Below, one piece after another: positions 42,864 through 51,775 of a DNA stretch of 64,000 bases (the first letter of the stretch is position 1; the number at the start of each line of letters is the position of its first letter). Both the position numbers and the translations under genes were made by a program. The notes under the pieces are model-generated. The model was not told the origin of the DNA and ran no database searches. It was given only the letters and a program-made list of their open reading frames with translations. Source of the DNA: Mesorhizobium ciceri WSM4083 (GTDB lineage: Bacteria > Pseudomonadota > Alphaproteobacteria > Rhizobiales > Rhizobiaceae); assembly GCF_000519305.1 (NCBI RefSeq), contig NZ_JAFG01000003.1, positions 561,070 to 625,069 on the forward strand, read 5' to 3'.

Positions 42864-44171
42864 CTATCGCTTTGCCGTAGCGAACGGCAGCGTCCGCCGC
42901 CACGCGCCCAACCGGCTGTCTCGCGCCTCATCGGGATGCTCGATATTCCACATGCGGTGATGCGCAAAATACCATGATGCCACGAGCACGAACATCTCGG
43001 AGACGGCGGAACCCAACAACGCCCACGGCGGAGACGCGATTGCCAGCAGGGCGGCGATCAGCGCCAGCCCGACGACCGCGCCACCCGTGGTGATGAACGC
43101 GACGATCCGAAAATCGCCGAGTATCTCAAGCACGATGCGGGGCATGATATAGAGCATGATCGGGACAAAATTCGCGATCACGAAAAGTCCGATGAACCAG
43201 GTCGAAGCGTCCTGCAGGGCCTGGGATTTTATCATCGGCAGGACGAACATGATCGCACATCCATAGGCAAGGCCGCCGAGCCCCATGATGAGCGCCCAGA
43301 TCTTGGCCTGCGTCCAGACACGGCCTGTTTCATTGTTCCGCATCAGCCTGGCAAGATCCGGCTGCGTCATGTTGACGAAAGCAAGGCTGATGATGCGCAG
43401 CGGAGCAAACAGCACCAGGACCGCCGCCAGCGGTGCGTAGGCGGCTGGCCCGGCAATCCCGGCGACCAGCAGCGCCAGACATTGACCCTGGATGTTGGTG
43501 GTGGTCGCGCTGAATGCCGACCAGCGCAGCTGTGGCCAGAGTCTGACATAGCGTCGCCGCGTCGGCATGCGGAAGCTGATGCGAAGCGAGCGCCGGGCCA
43601 GCCGGACCAGGACGAAAATGCCGAACACATTTGCCGCGGCGAGTGCATAGAACACGGTCTGCAGCGGGTCTTGGACCAGCCAGATCGACAGCCCGGTCAG
43701 GACACAGCCGGCGACTGTAAAAGCGCCATCGCTGATTGAGACGACAACCTGCTGGCGCCGTGCGAAGAAAGCCGTGCGCATATGGCTGCGCAACGACCAG
43801 GCACCGACGAAGCAGCCGGCGGCAATTCCGCTTGGATCGCCAAGGACATGCATCAGAACAGCCGTGCCGACGGCCATCAGCAACGCCACGATCAATGCCG
43901 CCGTTCCGAACGCCACGTCATAGGTATCAACGCCGGCGCTGTTGGTGCTCTTGCTCATCCAGATGCTGGCGGGAACGGCGGTGAGCGACCTGATATAGGA
44001 CAGGCCGACACCGCCCATCACCATGCCGATGGCGAAGAGACCGTAGCCCTGCGCCGACAGCATGTGCAACAGCATGATGTTGAGGGCAAAATGAAAGCCG
44101 CTCTGCATCGCCTCGCCGCCGATCATCAGCACGAGGCGTCGAACCAGATGGCTCGGAAACGCTAACTTCAC
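42864..44171 (-). CDS. Wzx-type polysaccharide flippase
   Basis: A 435-residue integral membrane protein with 12-14 predicted helices, of the MVF/Wzx (polysaccharide biosynthesis/MATE-like) superfamily: it opens LVRRLVLMIGGEAMQSGFHF and ends with a cluster of hydrophobic helices. It would flip the lipid-linked repeat unit across the inner membrane. Its ATG overlaps the GT4 stop by ATGA. Confidence 0.8.
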   Translation of the reverse strand: MKLAFPSHLVRRLVLMIGGEAMQSGFHFALNIMLLHMLSAQGYGLFAIGMVMGGVGLSYIRSLTAVPASIWMSKSTNSAGVDTYDVAFGTAALIVALLMAVGTAVLMHVLGDPSGIAAGCFVGAWSLRSHMRTAFFARRQQVVVSISDGAFTVAGCVLTGLSIWLVQDPLQTVFYALAAANVFGIFVLVRLARRSLRISFRMPTRRRYVRLWPQLRWSAFSATTTNIQGQCLALLVAGIAGPAAYAPLAAVLVLFAPLRIISLAFVNMTQPDLARLMRNNETGRVWTQAKIWALIMGLGGLAYGCAIMFVLPMIKSQALQDASTWFIGLFVIANFVPIMLYIMPRIVLEILGDFRIVAFITTGGAVVGLALIAALLAIASPPWALLGSAVSEMFVLVASWYFAHHRMWNIEHPDEARDSRLGAWRRTLPFATAKR

Positions 44172-45337
44172 GGCCGTGTCTCCGCTTCGCGGGCAGCAGC
44201 TGCCCTGCCCGGCCGCGCGATGGCCGTCCTCAGCTTGTCGGCGGCGATCGCGGTGATCGCCGCGGCCGCGACCGGCTCGCTGAAGATCGCCTCGTAGCGC
44301 GCGCGCCCGGCAGCGACAAACCCGCGCCAGGCCTCAGGGGCAAGGATGATCTCCTGCAATTTCGCGCCAAGAGCTGCTGCGTCGCCGGGGGGAACATGCC
44401 AGCCGGTCTCCCCGTCGCTGACCACTTCCACCAGCCCGCCGATCGCCGACACAAGCGGCGGCCGGCCATAGGCCATCGCCTCGATGGCGACGCGGCCAAG
44501 CGATTCCGGACGCCGCGACGGCACGGTGACGATGTCGGCCCAGCGATAATGCTCCGAGGGGTCGGGAATGAAAGGCAGGACTCCGACGCGCCCGGTAAGC
44601 CCCATGGTTTCGACCAGTTCGGCAAGCGCACGCTCGCGCTCGGTGCTTTCGAAGGCGCCGCCGACCAGCCGCACCTCGACCCTCGCCTGGAGTGCTGCCG
44701 GCATCGAGGCGATCGCCTCCAGCAGGACCTCCTGCCCCTTGATTCGGTTGATACGGCCGAGCAGCAGCACCCGCAATGGGCGCTTGCCGTCATACGTCAT
44801 TGGTTCGACCGCCGCCGGCCCGGCAACGCCGTTGTAGACGACATACGCGCGCGCCGCCTTGGGATCGCCAAACGCGGCGCGTGTCGCGCGTGAATTGAAG
44901 ATCAGATCCGCATGGCTCCAGCGCATCAGGCCGACAAGTACCCTGCGCATGGCGCCTTCGGGGATTTCGTGGATGTGCAGGACGGCCTTGTGAGGCAGGA
45001 AGCGCGCGGCCAGCGCATAGTCGGCCACGATCGAGGTGTTGACATAGACGAGATCGCAAGATTTGAGGCGCCGCCACGCCCTGAACACGGCAACCGGCAG
45101 TCGCGCCATCTCGACTGTCGCAAGACGCGCAATGGCCTGGCGCCTCAGCACCCAGAGCGGTTCGAAGACGATCCGGCTGGCATGCGCTTCCAGAATCTGC
45201 ACGATCGGCCCGCTGCGCGGCAAGACCACTTCGATGTCGGCCGACGGAAACGCGGCGCGCAGCGCGGCAACGCTCTCCGCGAAGCTGCGGTCAGAACCAT
45301 AGAGTTCATAACCCTGATGAACGCAGGCAATCCGCAT
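44168..45337 (-). CDS. glycosyltransferase family 4
   Basis: A 389-residue GT4 retaining glycosyltransferase. The N-terminal Rossmann domain starts MRIACVHQGYELYGSDRSFA; the C-terminal half has RVLLLGRINRIKGQEVLLEA and the acidic EX7E region VTVPSRRPESLGRVAIEAMAY then GRPPLVSAIGGL. It is the first gene of the leftward EPS operon. It is divergent from the DUF1972 glycosyltransferase at 45694. Confidence 0.9.
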   Translation of the reverse strand: MRIACVHQGYELYGSDRSFAESVAALRAAFPSADIEVVLPRSGPIVQILEAHASRIVFEPLWVLRRQAIARLATVEMARLPVAVFRAWRRLKSCDLVYVNTSIVADYALAARFLPHKAVLHIHEIPEGAMRRVLVGLMRWSHADLIFNSRATRAAFGDPKAARAYVVYNGVAGPAAVEPMTYDGKRPLRVLLLGRINRIKGQEVLLEAIASMPAALQARVEVRLVGGAFESTERERALAELVETMGLTGRVGVLPFIPDPSEHYRWADIVTVPSRRPESLGRVAIEAMAYGRPPLVSAIGGLVEVVSDGETGWHVPPGDAAALGAKLQEIILAPEAWRGFVAAGRARYEAIFSEPVAAAAITAIAADKLRTAIARPGRAAAAREAETRP

Positions 45338-45413
45338 CTTTATATCCCGCCGGGTGCTACCACCATCGCGCTGGGCGATTGTGGCAGAAGCCCGTCCGCA
45401 AGAATCATGCCTG

Positions 45414-45475
45414 GTTCGATACGTCCGACTATCGGTTGATATGTCCGACTATCGGTTCGATACGCCCGACTCCCG
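45414..45475. repeat. three tandem 20-21-bp repeats in divergent EPS promoter
   Basis: GTTCGATACGTCCGACTATC(G) at 45414, GTTGATATGTCCGACTATCG at 45435 and GTTCGATACGCCCGACTCCC(G) at 45455 follow each other without spacer. They lie between the two divergent glycosyltransferase operons. The rest of this 356-base gap is AT-rich, with TATCTAATATATAGA at 45654-45670 near the rightward gene. The repeats may be operator sites. Confidence 0.75.
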
Positions 45476-45693
45476 GCCGTACGCCCCTGGCATTGCTTCG
45501 TTTCGATACAGCTACGCACAGAAGGGTTGACCGAGAATGAAACAACCACCGGGTTCAACACCGTTTTTTTACAACCCAGCGCGATGATCCCCTCCCAGGA
45601 TACCGAAATCGCGAGATGGCACGGAAGTTGCCATCTCCTTCTATAAATTAAGCCATATCTAATATATAGAGACATGTGAAAGTGCCGCCCGCC

Positions 45694-46863
45694 ATGAAAC
45701 CAGAAACGCCCGCCATTCTGATCCTGGGGACCCGCGGCATACCCGCGGCCCATGGCGGCTTTGAAACCTTTGCCGAAAAACTGGCGCTGTTTCTTGTCGG
45801 GCGCGGTTGGAAGGTCGGCGTCTATTGCCAGGATGAGGTCGAGCGGATCGACCAGCGGGTGCGCAGCGAAACCTGGCGCGGCATCGAGCTCATTCACATC
45901 CAGGTCGCCTCCAAGGGGCCGCGCGCGACGCTGGAATTCGACTGGCAATGCGCCCGCGACGCCGCCAGGCGACCGGGCGTTTGCCTGGTGCTCGGCTACA
46001 ATGGCGCGGTCTTCCTGACCTGGCTCAGGCTGAAGCGGCGCAAGATCTTCACCAACATGGACGGCATCGAGTGGCGTCGCCCCAAATGGGGGATGGCGGC
46101 GCGAACCTGGTTCTGGCTCAACGAATGGATCGGCGCCTGGGCCTCGCATCGGCTGGTCGCCGATCATCCCGCCATCGCCGATCACCTGGCGACGCGCCGG
46201 CCGCGCAGCGCCATCGCCACCATCGCCTATGGCGCCGATCCGGTGGCATCGGCGCCCGAGGCGCCGGTGCGGGCGCTCGGCCTCGAGCCCGGGCGCTATC
46301 TCATCTCGATCGCGCGCATCGAACCCGACAACAACATCCTGCCGATCGTCGAAGCTTTTTGCTCCGCCAAGCGCGACATGAAGCTGGTGGTGCTGGGAAC
46401 GCTGTCCGACGACATCCCCTACCATGCCGCCATCCGCAAGGCGGCGAACGGCTCGGTGGTCCTGCCGGGCGCCATTTACGACCAGGCAACGGTGAAGGCA
46501 CTGCGCTTCCACGCCCGCGCCTATCTGCACGGCCACACGGTCGGCGGCACCAACCCGTCGCTGGTCGAGGCGCTGGCGGCCGGCAACATGGTGATCGCAC
46601 ACGACAATCCCTACAACAGGTGGACCGCGGGGGCGGCGGCGATCTACTTCACCGACAAGGACAGTTGCGCCGAGCGGATGCAGCAGGCGCTGGACGATGA
46701 TGCTTTGGTCAAGGCCTGCGGCGTTGCCGCCAGGGCGCGCGCTCACGAAGCCTTTCGCTGGGACGATGTCCTGCTCGCCTATGAAAATGAGGCCTATTAT
46801 TTGCTCGGCGTGACCACCGCCAAGACCGCCGCGATGGACCACGCATCGCCAGGAACCGTATGA
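45694..46863 (+). CDS. glycosyltransferase with DUF1972 (rhamnosyltransferase-like)
   Basis: About 389 residues. The N-terminal DUF1972 domain reads ILILGTRGIPAAHGGFETFA, then CLVLGYNGAVFLTWLRLKRR and KIFTNMDGIEWRRPKWG; the C-terminal GT-B half has YLISIARIEPDNNILPIVEA and the glycine-rich HGHTVGGTNPSLVEALAAGN. These enzymes add rhamnose-like deoxyhexoses to EPS. Start is ATG 45694 or GTG 45676; neither has a strong ribosome-binding site. ATGA overlap with the GH5 gene. Confidence 0.87.
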   Translation: MKPETPAILILGTRGIPAAHGGFETFAEKLALFLVGRGWKVGVYCQDEVERIDQRVRSETWRGIELIHIQVASKGPRATLEFDWQCARDAARRPGVCLVLGYNGAVFLTWLRLKRRKIFTNMDGIEWRRPKWGMAARTWFWLNEWIGAWASHRLVADHPAIADHLATRRPRSAIATIAYGADPVASAPEAPVRALGLEPGRYLISIARIEPDNNILPIVEAFCSAKRDMKLVVLGTLSDDIPYHAAIRKAANGSVVLPGAIYDQATVKALRFHARAYLHGHTVGGTNPSLVEALAAGNMVIAHDNPYNRWTAGAAAIYFTDKDSCAERMQQALDDDALVKACGVAARARAHEAFRWDDVLLAYENEAYYLLGVTTAKTAAMDHASPGTV

Positions 46864-48122
46864 CAGGCTGGTCGCGCCGGCGGGTGCTGCGGACGGCGCT
46901 TTCCACTGCAGCCGCTCTCGGCTCGCTCCCGGTCGCGCCAATCGCTCGCGCCGCCGCCGGGCCACGGCTTCGGCGCGGTGTCAACGCCTGGCCCTGGTTC
47001 TCGCTGACGCGCGAATTTCCCGCCCCCCGCACCGACTATGGCTGGCCGCCGTTCCAGTCGCAACGGCCGGTGCCGACACCGGACGACCTGCGTCGGCTGC
47101 GCGGGACCGGGCTCGATTTCATCCGTCTGCCCGTCGATCCCGGCCCTTTCCTGGCCGCCGACGCCAAGACGCGCAGTCGGCTGCTGGACACGCTGGACGC
47201 TGCCGTCGCCGCCACGCTCGACGCCGGTCTCGGCATCATCGTCAACATCCAGGCCAATGCCGCCACCCATTACTGGAACCCCGACCGCATGGTCTCCAGC
47301 ACCGCGGCACCCGCCTTCGATCTCTATCGCGGGCTGGTCGGCGAGCTTGCCGGCAGGCTGGCGCGGTTCCAGCCCGGCTGGGTGGCGCTCGAGCCGGTCA
47401 ACGAACCGGCGCAGGCCTGCGCATCGAACGTCTGGTTGCAAATTCAGCTCGCGCTTCTGACCGCGGCAAGGGCATCGGCAGCGACCCTGCCGCTGGTCGT
47501 CACCGGAGGCTGCGGCTCGATGGTGAGCGGACTGACCGCGCTCGATCCGGCACCGCTGTCGCCCTTCGACCCGATCCTGTTCACCTTTCACTTCTATGAG
47601 CCCTATCTGTTCAGCCATCAGGGCGCGCCCTGGATGCGAGAGCCCGTCTACCGGTCGCTCAACAATGTGCCGTGGCCGGCATCCGCCGGCTCGCTGGAAC
47701 AGACGCTGGCCTCGGTCAGGGCGCGTATGGCGCAGGACACCGAAACCTCTGAAGATGCCAAGAAAGCCGCCTATGCCGAGACCGAGCGTGTGCTGAAAGT
47801 CTATTTCGACGCCCAGCCCGACCGCTGGTTCGTCGACAAATATCTTCGCCAGGTTCGCGACTGGGCCGACGGCCATAGCCTTGCGCCGGAACGCATCATC
47901 ATGGGCGAGTTCGGCGCGCTGCGCACCGACGCCCGCTATGTCGCCGCACCCAACCCGGATCGCGGGCGCTACATCGCCGATGTCAGGCGGAGCGCCGAGG
48001 AGCTCGGCTTCGGCTGGGCACTGTGGGATCTCTTCGATGGCATGGGCATGATGGACGACATCACCCGGGCGCTGGACCCCGATATCATCGCGGCGCTTGG
48101 CCTGACCACGCCGGCGGACTGA
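46860..48122 (+). CDS. exported glycoside hydrolase family 5 enzyme
   Basis: A 420-residue GH5-type glycanase. The N-terminus WSRRRVLRTALSTAAALGSL is a Tat-type signal. The catalytic acid/base Glu is in ALEPVNEPAQ, the nucleophile Glu in IIMGEFGALRT, with HFYEPYLF between them. Such an enzyme in an EPS locus may trim or size the polymer in the periplasm, as with ExoK/CelC-type glycanases. Its start overlaps the DUF1972 gene; its 3' end overlaps the convergent polymerase gene by 38 bases. Confidence 0.85.
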   Translation: MTGWSRRRVLRTALSTAAALGSLPVAPIARAAAGPRLRRGVNAWPWFSLTREFPAPRTDYGWPPFQSQRPVPTPDDLRRLRGTGLDFIRLPVDPGPFLAADAKTRSRLLDTLDAAVAATLDAGLGIIVNIQANAATHYWNPDRMVSSTAAPAFDLYRGLVGELAGRLARFQPGWVALEPVNEPAQACASNVWLQIQLALLTAARASAATLPLVVTGGCGSMVSGLTALDPAPLSPFDPILFTFHFYEPYLFSHQGAPWMREPVYRSLNNVPWPASAGSLEQTLASVRARMAQDTETSEDAKKAAYAETERVLKVYFDAQPDRWFVDKYLRQVRDWADGHSLAPERIIMGEFGALRTDARYVAAPNPDRGRYIADVRRSAEELGFGWALWDLFDGMGMMDDITRALDPDIIAALGLTTPAD

Positions 48123-49431
48123 CCGGCCTGAACGCTGCCCGCGCCGGCCGGTAGAGCACCAATGCCAGCACCACGAACTTGGTCAGCAGCGTCGTCTTCG
48201 ACGCCACGCTTTCCGAGGTGTTGATCAGGATGACCCAGCCCAGCATCGGCAGCCAGATGCCGGGATGGCAGCGGCGCGCCACCTCGAACAGGAACAGCAC
48301 GAAGCCGAACGTCAGCAAAAGGGTGAAGAAGGCGCCCTGGTAGAGGACCGTGCGGATGATCGGGTTCTCGATGCCCTGTTCGAGACCGTTGATACGGCGC
48401 AGGCTGTCGATCAGGTCGACATCCGGCCCCACGATCAGATCGCGCAATTCCAGGTGCTTGAAGAGTTCGAACATCTCGACGCGGGCATTGGCGCTGCCGC
48501 TGTCCGACACGAAGCGCTCCAGCAGCGCGTCGAAGAAGCCATAGTATGCTGCCACGACGATGACGACCGGCAGCAGCGCGGCAAGCATGAAGCCGAGTGC
48601 CGCACCCAGGAGATTGACGCGGCCCTGGCGCAATTTGGTGATGCCCTGAAAAAGCAGGTAGCAGCCGCCGAGCACCACCGTCGTCACCATCGCGGTGCGG
48701 CCGCCGAAGGCGACGAGTGCCGCGGATTGCAGGCCGATCAACCCTATCCGCACAGGCATCGACAGGGATCTGGCACCGGAGAGCAGCGCAAGCACGTAGA
48801 TCGCTGTCACCATGGCATTGGCAAGCGGATGCCCCTGCAGCGCGCTCGAGCGCAGATCGGTGGTAAACGCCACGCCGTCGAGGCGATAGGGGAAGATAAG
48901 CGTCTTGGTGGCGAACTCGAAAAGGGCAAGCAGCGCATTCGCCGTCATGACCACGTGAACGACGGTCTGCAGCCCGGCGAATGTCCGTTCATCGTCCTCG
49001 CTGAGCATCAGCACCAGAAGTGCCGCGGCCACGAACGTATCGATCATGCCGGCCATGCCGGGCCGCTGCCTGGCGATGACGACGAACAGAAGCACGATCG
49101 ATATGGCGGCCATCAGCGCGCTGGCCGGCCGCCGGTCGGCCAGATGGACGATATGGCCCACCGGATTGCCTGATGCGCAGGAGCGCCAGGCAAACAGGAG
49201 GACGATGAGATAGGTGGACGGGTGGATCTTTGTCGCCGGGTTGCCGAACAGGCCATCATAATTGTAGCCGACCAGCCACAGCATGCCGCCCGAGATGCTG
49301 AACAGCACCGCTACCGCCGCGATCAGTCCGAAGCGCGTCAGCGCATCGACCGATGTGCCGGAGATGGGCGTGCCGGCGCGGGGTGCGGCCGCACCATGGT
49401 TCGAAGCGCTTGCGCTCCAACTGGCAGCCAT
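48085..49431 (-). CDS. Wzy-like EPS polymerase (VpsF/O-antigen ligase type)
   Basis: A 448-residue polytopic membrane protein with about 12 helices, of the O-antigen ligase/VpsF polysaccharide-biosynthesis type: FGLIAAVAVLFSISGGMLWL at the N-terminus and a large loop around EMFELFKHLELRDLIVGPDV. It would polymerise the flipped repeat units in the Wzx/Wzy pathway. It starts two bases before the end of the co-polymerase gene region on the same strand, consistent with an operon. Confidence 0.75.
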   Translation of the reverse strand: MAASWSASASNHGAAAPRAGTPISGTSVDALTRFGLIAAVAVLFSISGGMLWLVGYNYDGLFGNPATKIHPSTYLIVLLFAWRSCASGNPVGHIVHLADRRPASALMAAISIVLLFVVIARQRPGMAGMIDTFVAAALLVLMLSEDDERTFAGLQTVVHVVMTANALLALFEFATKTLIFPYRLDGVAFTTDLRSSALQGHPLANAMVTAIYVLALLSGARSLSMPVRIGLIGLQSAALVAFGGRTAMVTTVVLGGCYLLFQGITKLRQGRVNLLGAALGFMLAALLPVVIVVAAYYGFFDALLERFVSDSGSANARVEMFELFKHLELRDLIVGPDVDLIDSLRRINGLEQGIENPIIRTVLYQGAFFTLLLTFGFVLFLFEVARRCHPGIWLPMLGWVILINTSESVASKTTLLTKFVVLALVLYRPARAAFRPVSPPAWSGQAPR

Positions 49432-49432
49432 G

Positions 49433-51535
49433 TCAGGCGGCCTCGTCGACCAGCAAGGCGGCTGTCGGCAGGCGCCCCATGACGGAGACCGCCTGCGAAG
49501 TCGTCGTGACGTCGCGCATCGGGGTGGCGTTCAGCGTGGCGACGAGCACGATCTCGTCGGCCATGGCGACCAGCGGCGAGGCATTGAGATTGTCGGCCAG
49601 CGCGCCACCGTCGATGACGACGAGCTCGAAGCTCCGGCTGGCCCGGGCCAGCATCTGCTGCGCGAAATAGATGCCATGCGCTTCCTGGAAGACCGCCTTT
49701 GAGCGGCCTCTGCCCAGCACGGCAACGTTGCTGCCGGCGGCGTAATGGCTGACGGCCTCGAAGGCGTACTCGCCGCGCAGCACATCGAGAATTCCCGGCT
49801 GCGGATCTTTCTGGTCACCGCCGCCGGCATTGGCATCGATGAACAGCACACGGCTGCCCCTGGACGCCGCGGCATTGGCCAGCAGCCGCGCCACCCGGCT
49901 GCGCTGCGCGCCTTCGCCCGGCGACGATGTCACCAGAATGGAAGGCACCAGCGGCCAGTCCGCCGGACGCTGGCCCGAACTGAACATGCGCCTCAGCGCA
50001 AGGCCGACGACGGCGTCGGTCTTCTGGCTGGAGGCGGCGGCGCGGGCCCCGCCGAAAGGCCACCAGCGCCGGCCAGTGTCTGACTTTGCCGGCACCACGC
50101 CCAGCACCGGCGCGTCGATGGCCGACTGCATCTGGGCGCTGGAAAGCACCGTCGGCGAGGAATATTCGGCGATCAGCGCCAGACCGGTGCCGAGCCCGAG
50201 GCCGCCGAATATCGCGCCCAGCAACAGCAGCGGCAAAGGCGGCCAGCTCTTCTTCAAGGCGGGCATGGCGTTGGAGATGATGCGCGCATTGGTGCTGTCG
50301 ACATTGATCTGCTCGCGCGTCTCCTGGGCGCGCTGGAGATAGTTCGAGTAGACGGAACGCAGCGCCTCGAGATCGCGCTGCAATTCGCGCAGCCGCACCG
50401 AGGCCTGGTCGGTGTCGAGCGACTTGCTCTTCATGCCGGCGACCTTGGCTTCCAGCGCCTGCTGGTTGGCCAGCGCCCGTTCGTAGTCGGTCTCGGTGGC
50501 GGTGGCGATGCGGCCGAGTTCGCGCGCGATCAGCTGGCGCGTGTCGCGCAGCTGCTGCTGGGCTGCGATCAGCGAAGGATGACGCGGCCCCAGCTCCGTG
50601 CCGAGCTGCGAGACCTGGTCGACCAGCGTCGCCTCCTGTGCCCGCAGACTCGAGATCACCGCCGAGCGCATCGCTTCCGAGGTCGCGTCCGCCGTGCCGC
50701 TCTGGCGGCGCATCTGGTCGACTTGCGCCTTCAGCGCCGCGGTGCGGCTCTGCGCCGCCGCAAGCTGCGTGTTGATCTCGGTCAGTTCCTGGTCGCTGAC
50801 CAGGTTGCCTGCCGCCATCACCATGTTGTTGGCGGACTTGTAGGCCTCGACGGCATTCTCGGCCTGCTGGACGCGTTTGCGCTGCTCGTCCAGCCGGGCG
50901 GTGATCGACTCGGAGGCGTCCCTGGCCATTTTCGCGCGCGCGCTCGCCTGATCGACCAGGTAGGCCTGCGCAATGGCGTTGGCCAGGAGGGCGGCTTTGT
51001 CGGCGCTCTTGGCGGTGACGATGACGTCGAGGACCAGGACCTTGTCGGCCCGCTTCACCGCCAGGCGACGGCGCAGCGCGTCGAGTGTCTGCACCGACCT
51101 GTCGCCTTCGGCTGAGGCCGAACCGAGCAGGCGCGACAGCAAGCCCTGCCCGTTGAATTCCGGATCCTGCGTCAGGTTTGTCGCCGCGATCGCCCGCATC
51201 AGCACGCCTGTCGACTGGACCACGCTGACCTGGCTCTCGACCTGCGTGATGCCGCCATCGGGTGAGATACGGCTGGGATTGACATCGTTGGTGACCACCT
51301 GCAGGTCCTGCGGGTCGATGAGGATTTCCGCCGCCGAGCTGTAGAGCGCGGGCGTGAAAAGGCCGTAGAGCAGGGCGGCCAGGGTCAGCAGTGCGACGGT
51401 ACCGAAGATCCAGAACCGGCGGCGCACCAGGATGCGCTTCAGATCACCCAGTTCAACAGTCGAGGCTGCGTATGATCCCGCGCGTGCCGCATCCGGGGAG
51501 TGTTGCTGAGGAACCATGGGCAGGGATGATTGCAT
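49433..51535 (-). CDS. EPS co-polymerase (Wzz/ExoP-Wzc) with degenerate kinase domain
   Basis: A 700-residue chain-length regulator. An N-terminal Wzz domain has helix FWIFGTVALLTLAALLYGLF, a long periplasmic coiled-coil (about 180-400; AQQQLRDTRQLIARELGRIA) and a second helix (PLPLLLLGAIFGGLGLGTGL). The cytosolic tail is a BY-kinase fold, but Walker A reads TSSPGEGAQRSRVA, without the GKS/T lysine, Walker A' is FIDANAGG, and there is no C-terminal Tyr cluster. So it probably regulates chain length without autokinase activity. GGAGG is six bases before ATG 51535. Confidence 0.85.
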   Translation of the reverse strand: MQSSLPMVPQQHSPDAARAGSYAASTVELGDLKRILVRRRFWIFGTVALLTLAALLYGLFTPALYSSAAEILIDPQDLQVVTNDVNPSRISPDGGITQVESQVSVVQSTGVLMRAIAATNLTQDPEFNGQGLLSRLLGSASAEGDRSVQTLDALRRRLAVKRADKVLVLDVIVTAKSADKAALLANAIAQAYLVDQASARAKMARDASESITARLDEQRKRVQQAENAVEAYKSANNMVMAAGNLVSDQELTEINTQLAAAQSRTAALKAQVDQMRRQSGTADATSEAMRSAVISSLRAQEATLVDQVSQLGTELGPRHPSLIAAQQQLRDTRQLIARELGRIATATETDYERALANQQALEAKVAGMKSKSLDTDQASVRLRELQRDLEALRSVYSNYLQRAQETREQINVDSTNARIISNAMPALKKSWPPLPLLLLGAIFGGLGLGTGLALIAEYSSPTVLSSAQMQSAIDAPVLGVVPAKSDTGRRWWPFGGARAAASSQKTDAVVGLALRRMFSSGQRPADWPLVPSILVTSSPGEGAQRSRVARLLANAAASRGSRVLFIDANAGGGDQKDPQPGILDVLRGEYAFEAVSHYAAGSNVAVLGRGRSKAVFQEAHGIYFAQQMLARASRSFELVVIDGGALADNLNASPLVAMADEIVLVATLNATPMRDVTTTSQAVSVMGRLPTAALLVDEAA

Positions 51536-51775
51536 GGCTGCCTCCGACAATACTCCATATGCCGGCAAGATCAGTTTGCGGCGCTAACCTAGCTATTCCT
51601 CCAACTGTTAAAAGATTGTTAATTATGTTGAGAAGTCATGTGAATTTTGGCACGCGGTTTGCTTAAAAATATACATACCGAGGTGCTTAGTGCGCAGCGA
51701 GCGGAGATGTATGCGGATGGGGCTACAATTTGACCGGACCGACAAGGCCGGGCACCGCCTTTTCGGACCTCCACC

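Noticed and set aside
45414..45475. CRISPR array
   Set aside because: The three repeats abut without spacers; they are tandem direct repeats, not a repeat-spacer array.
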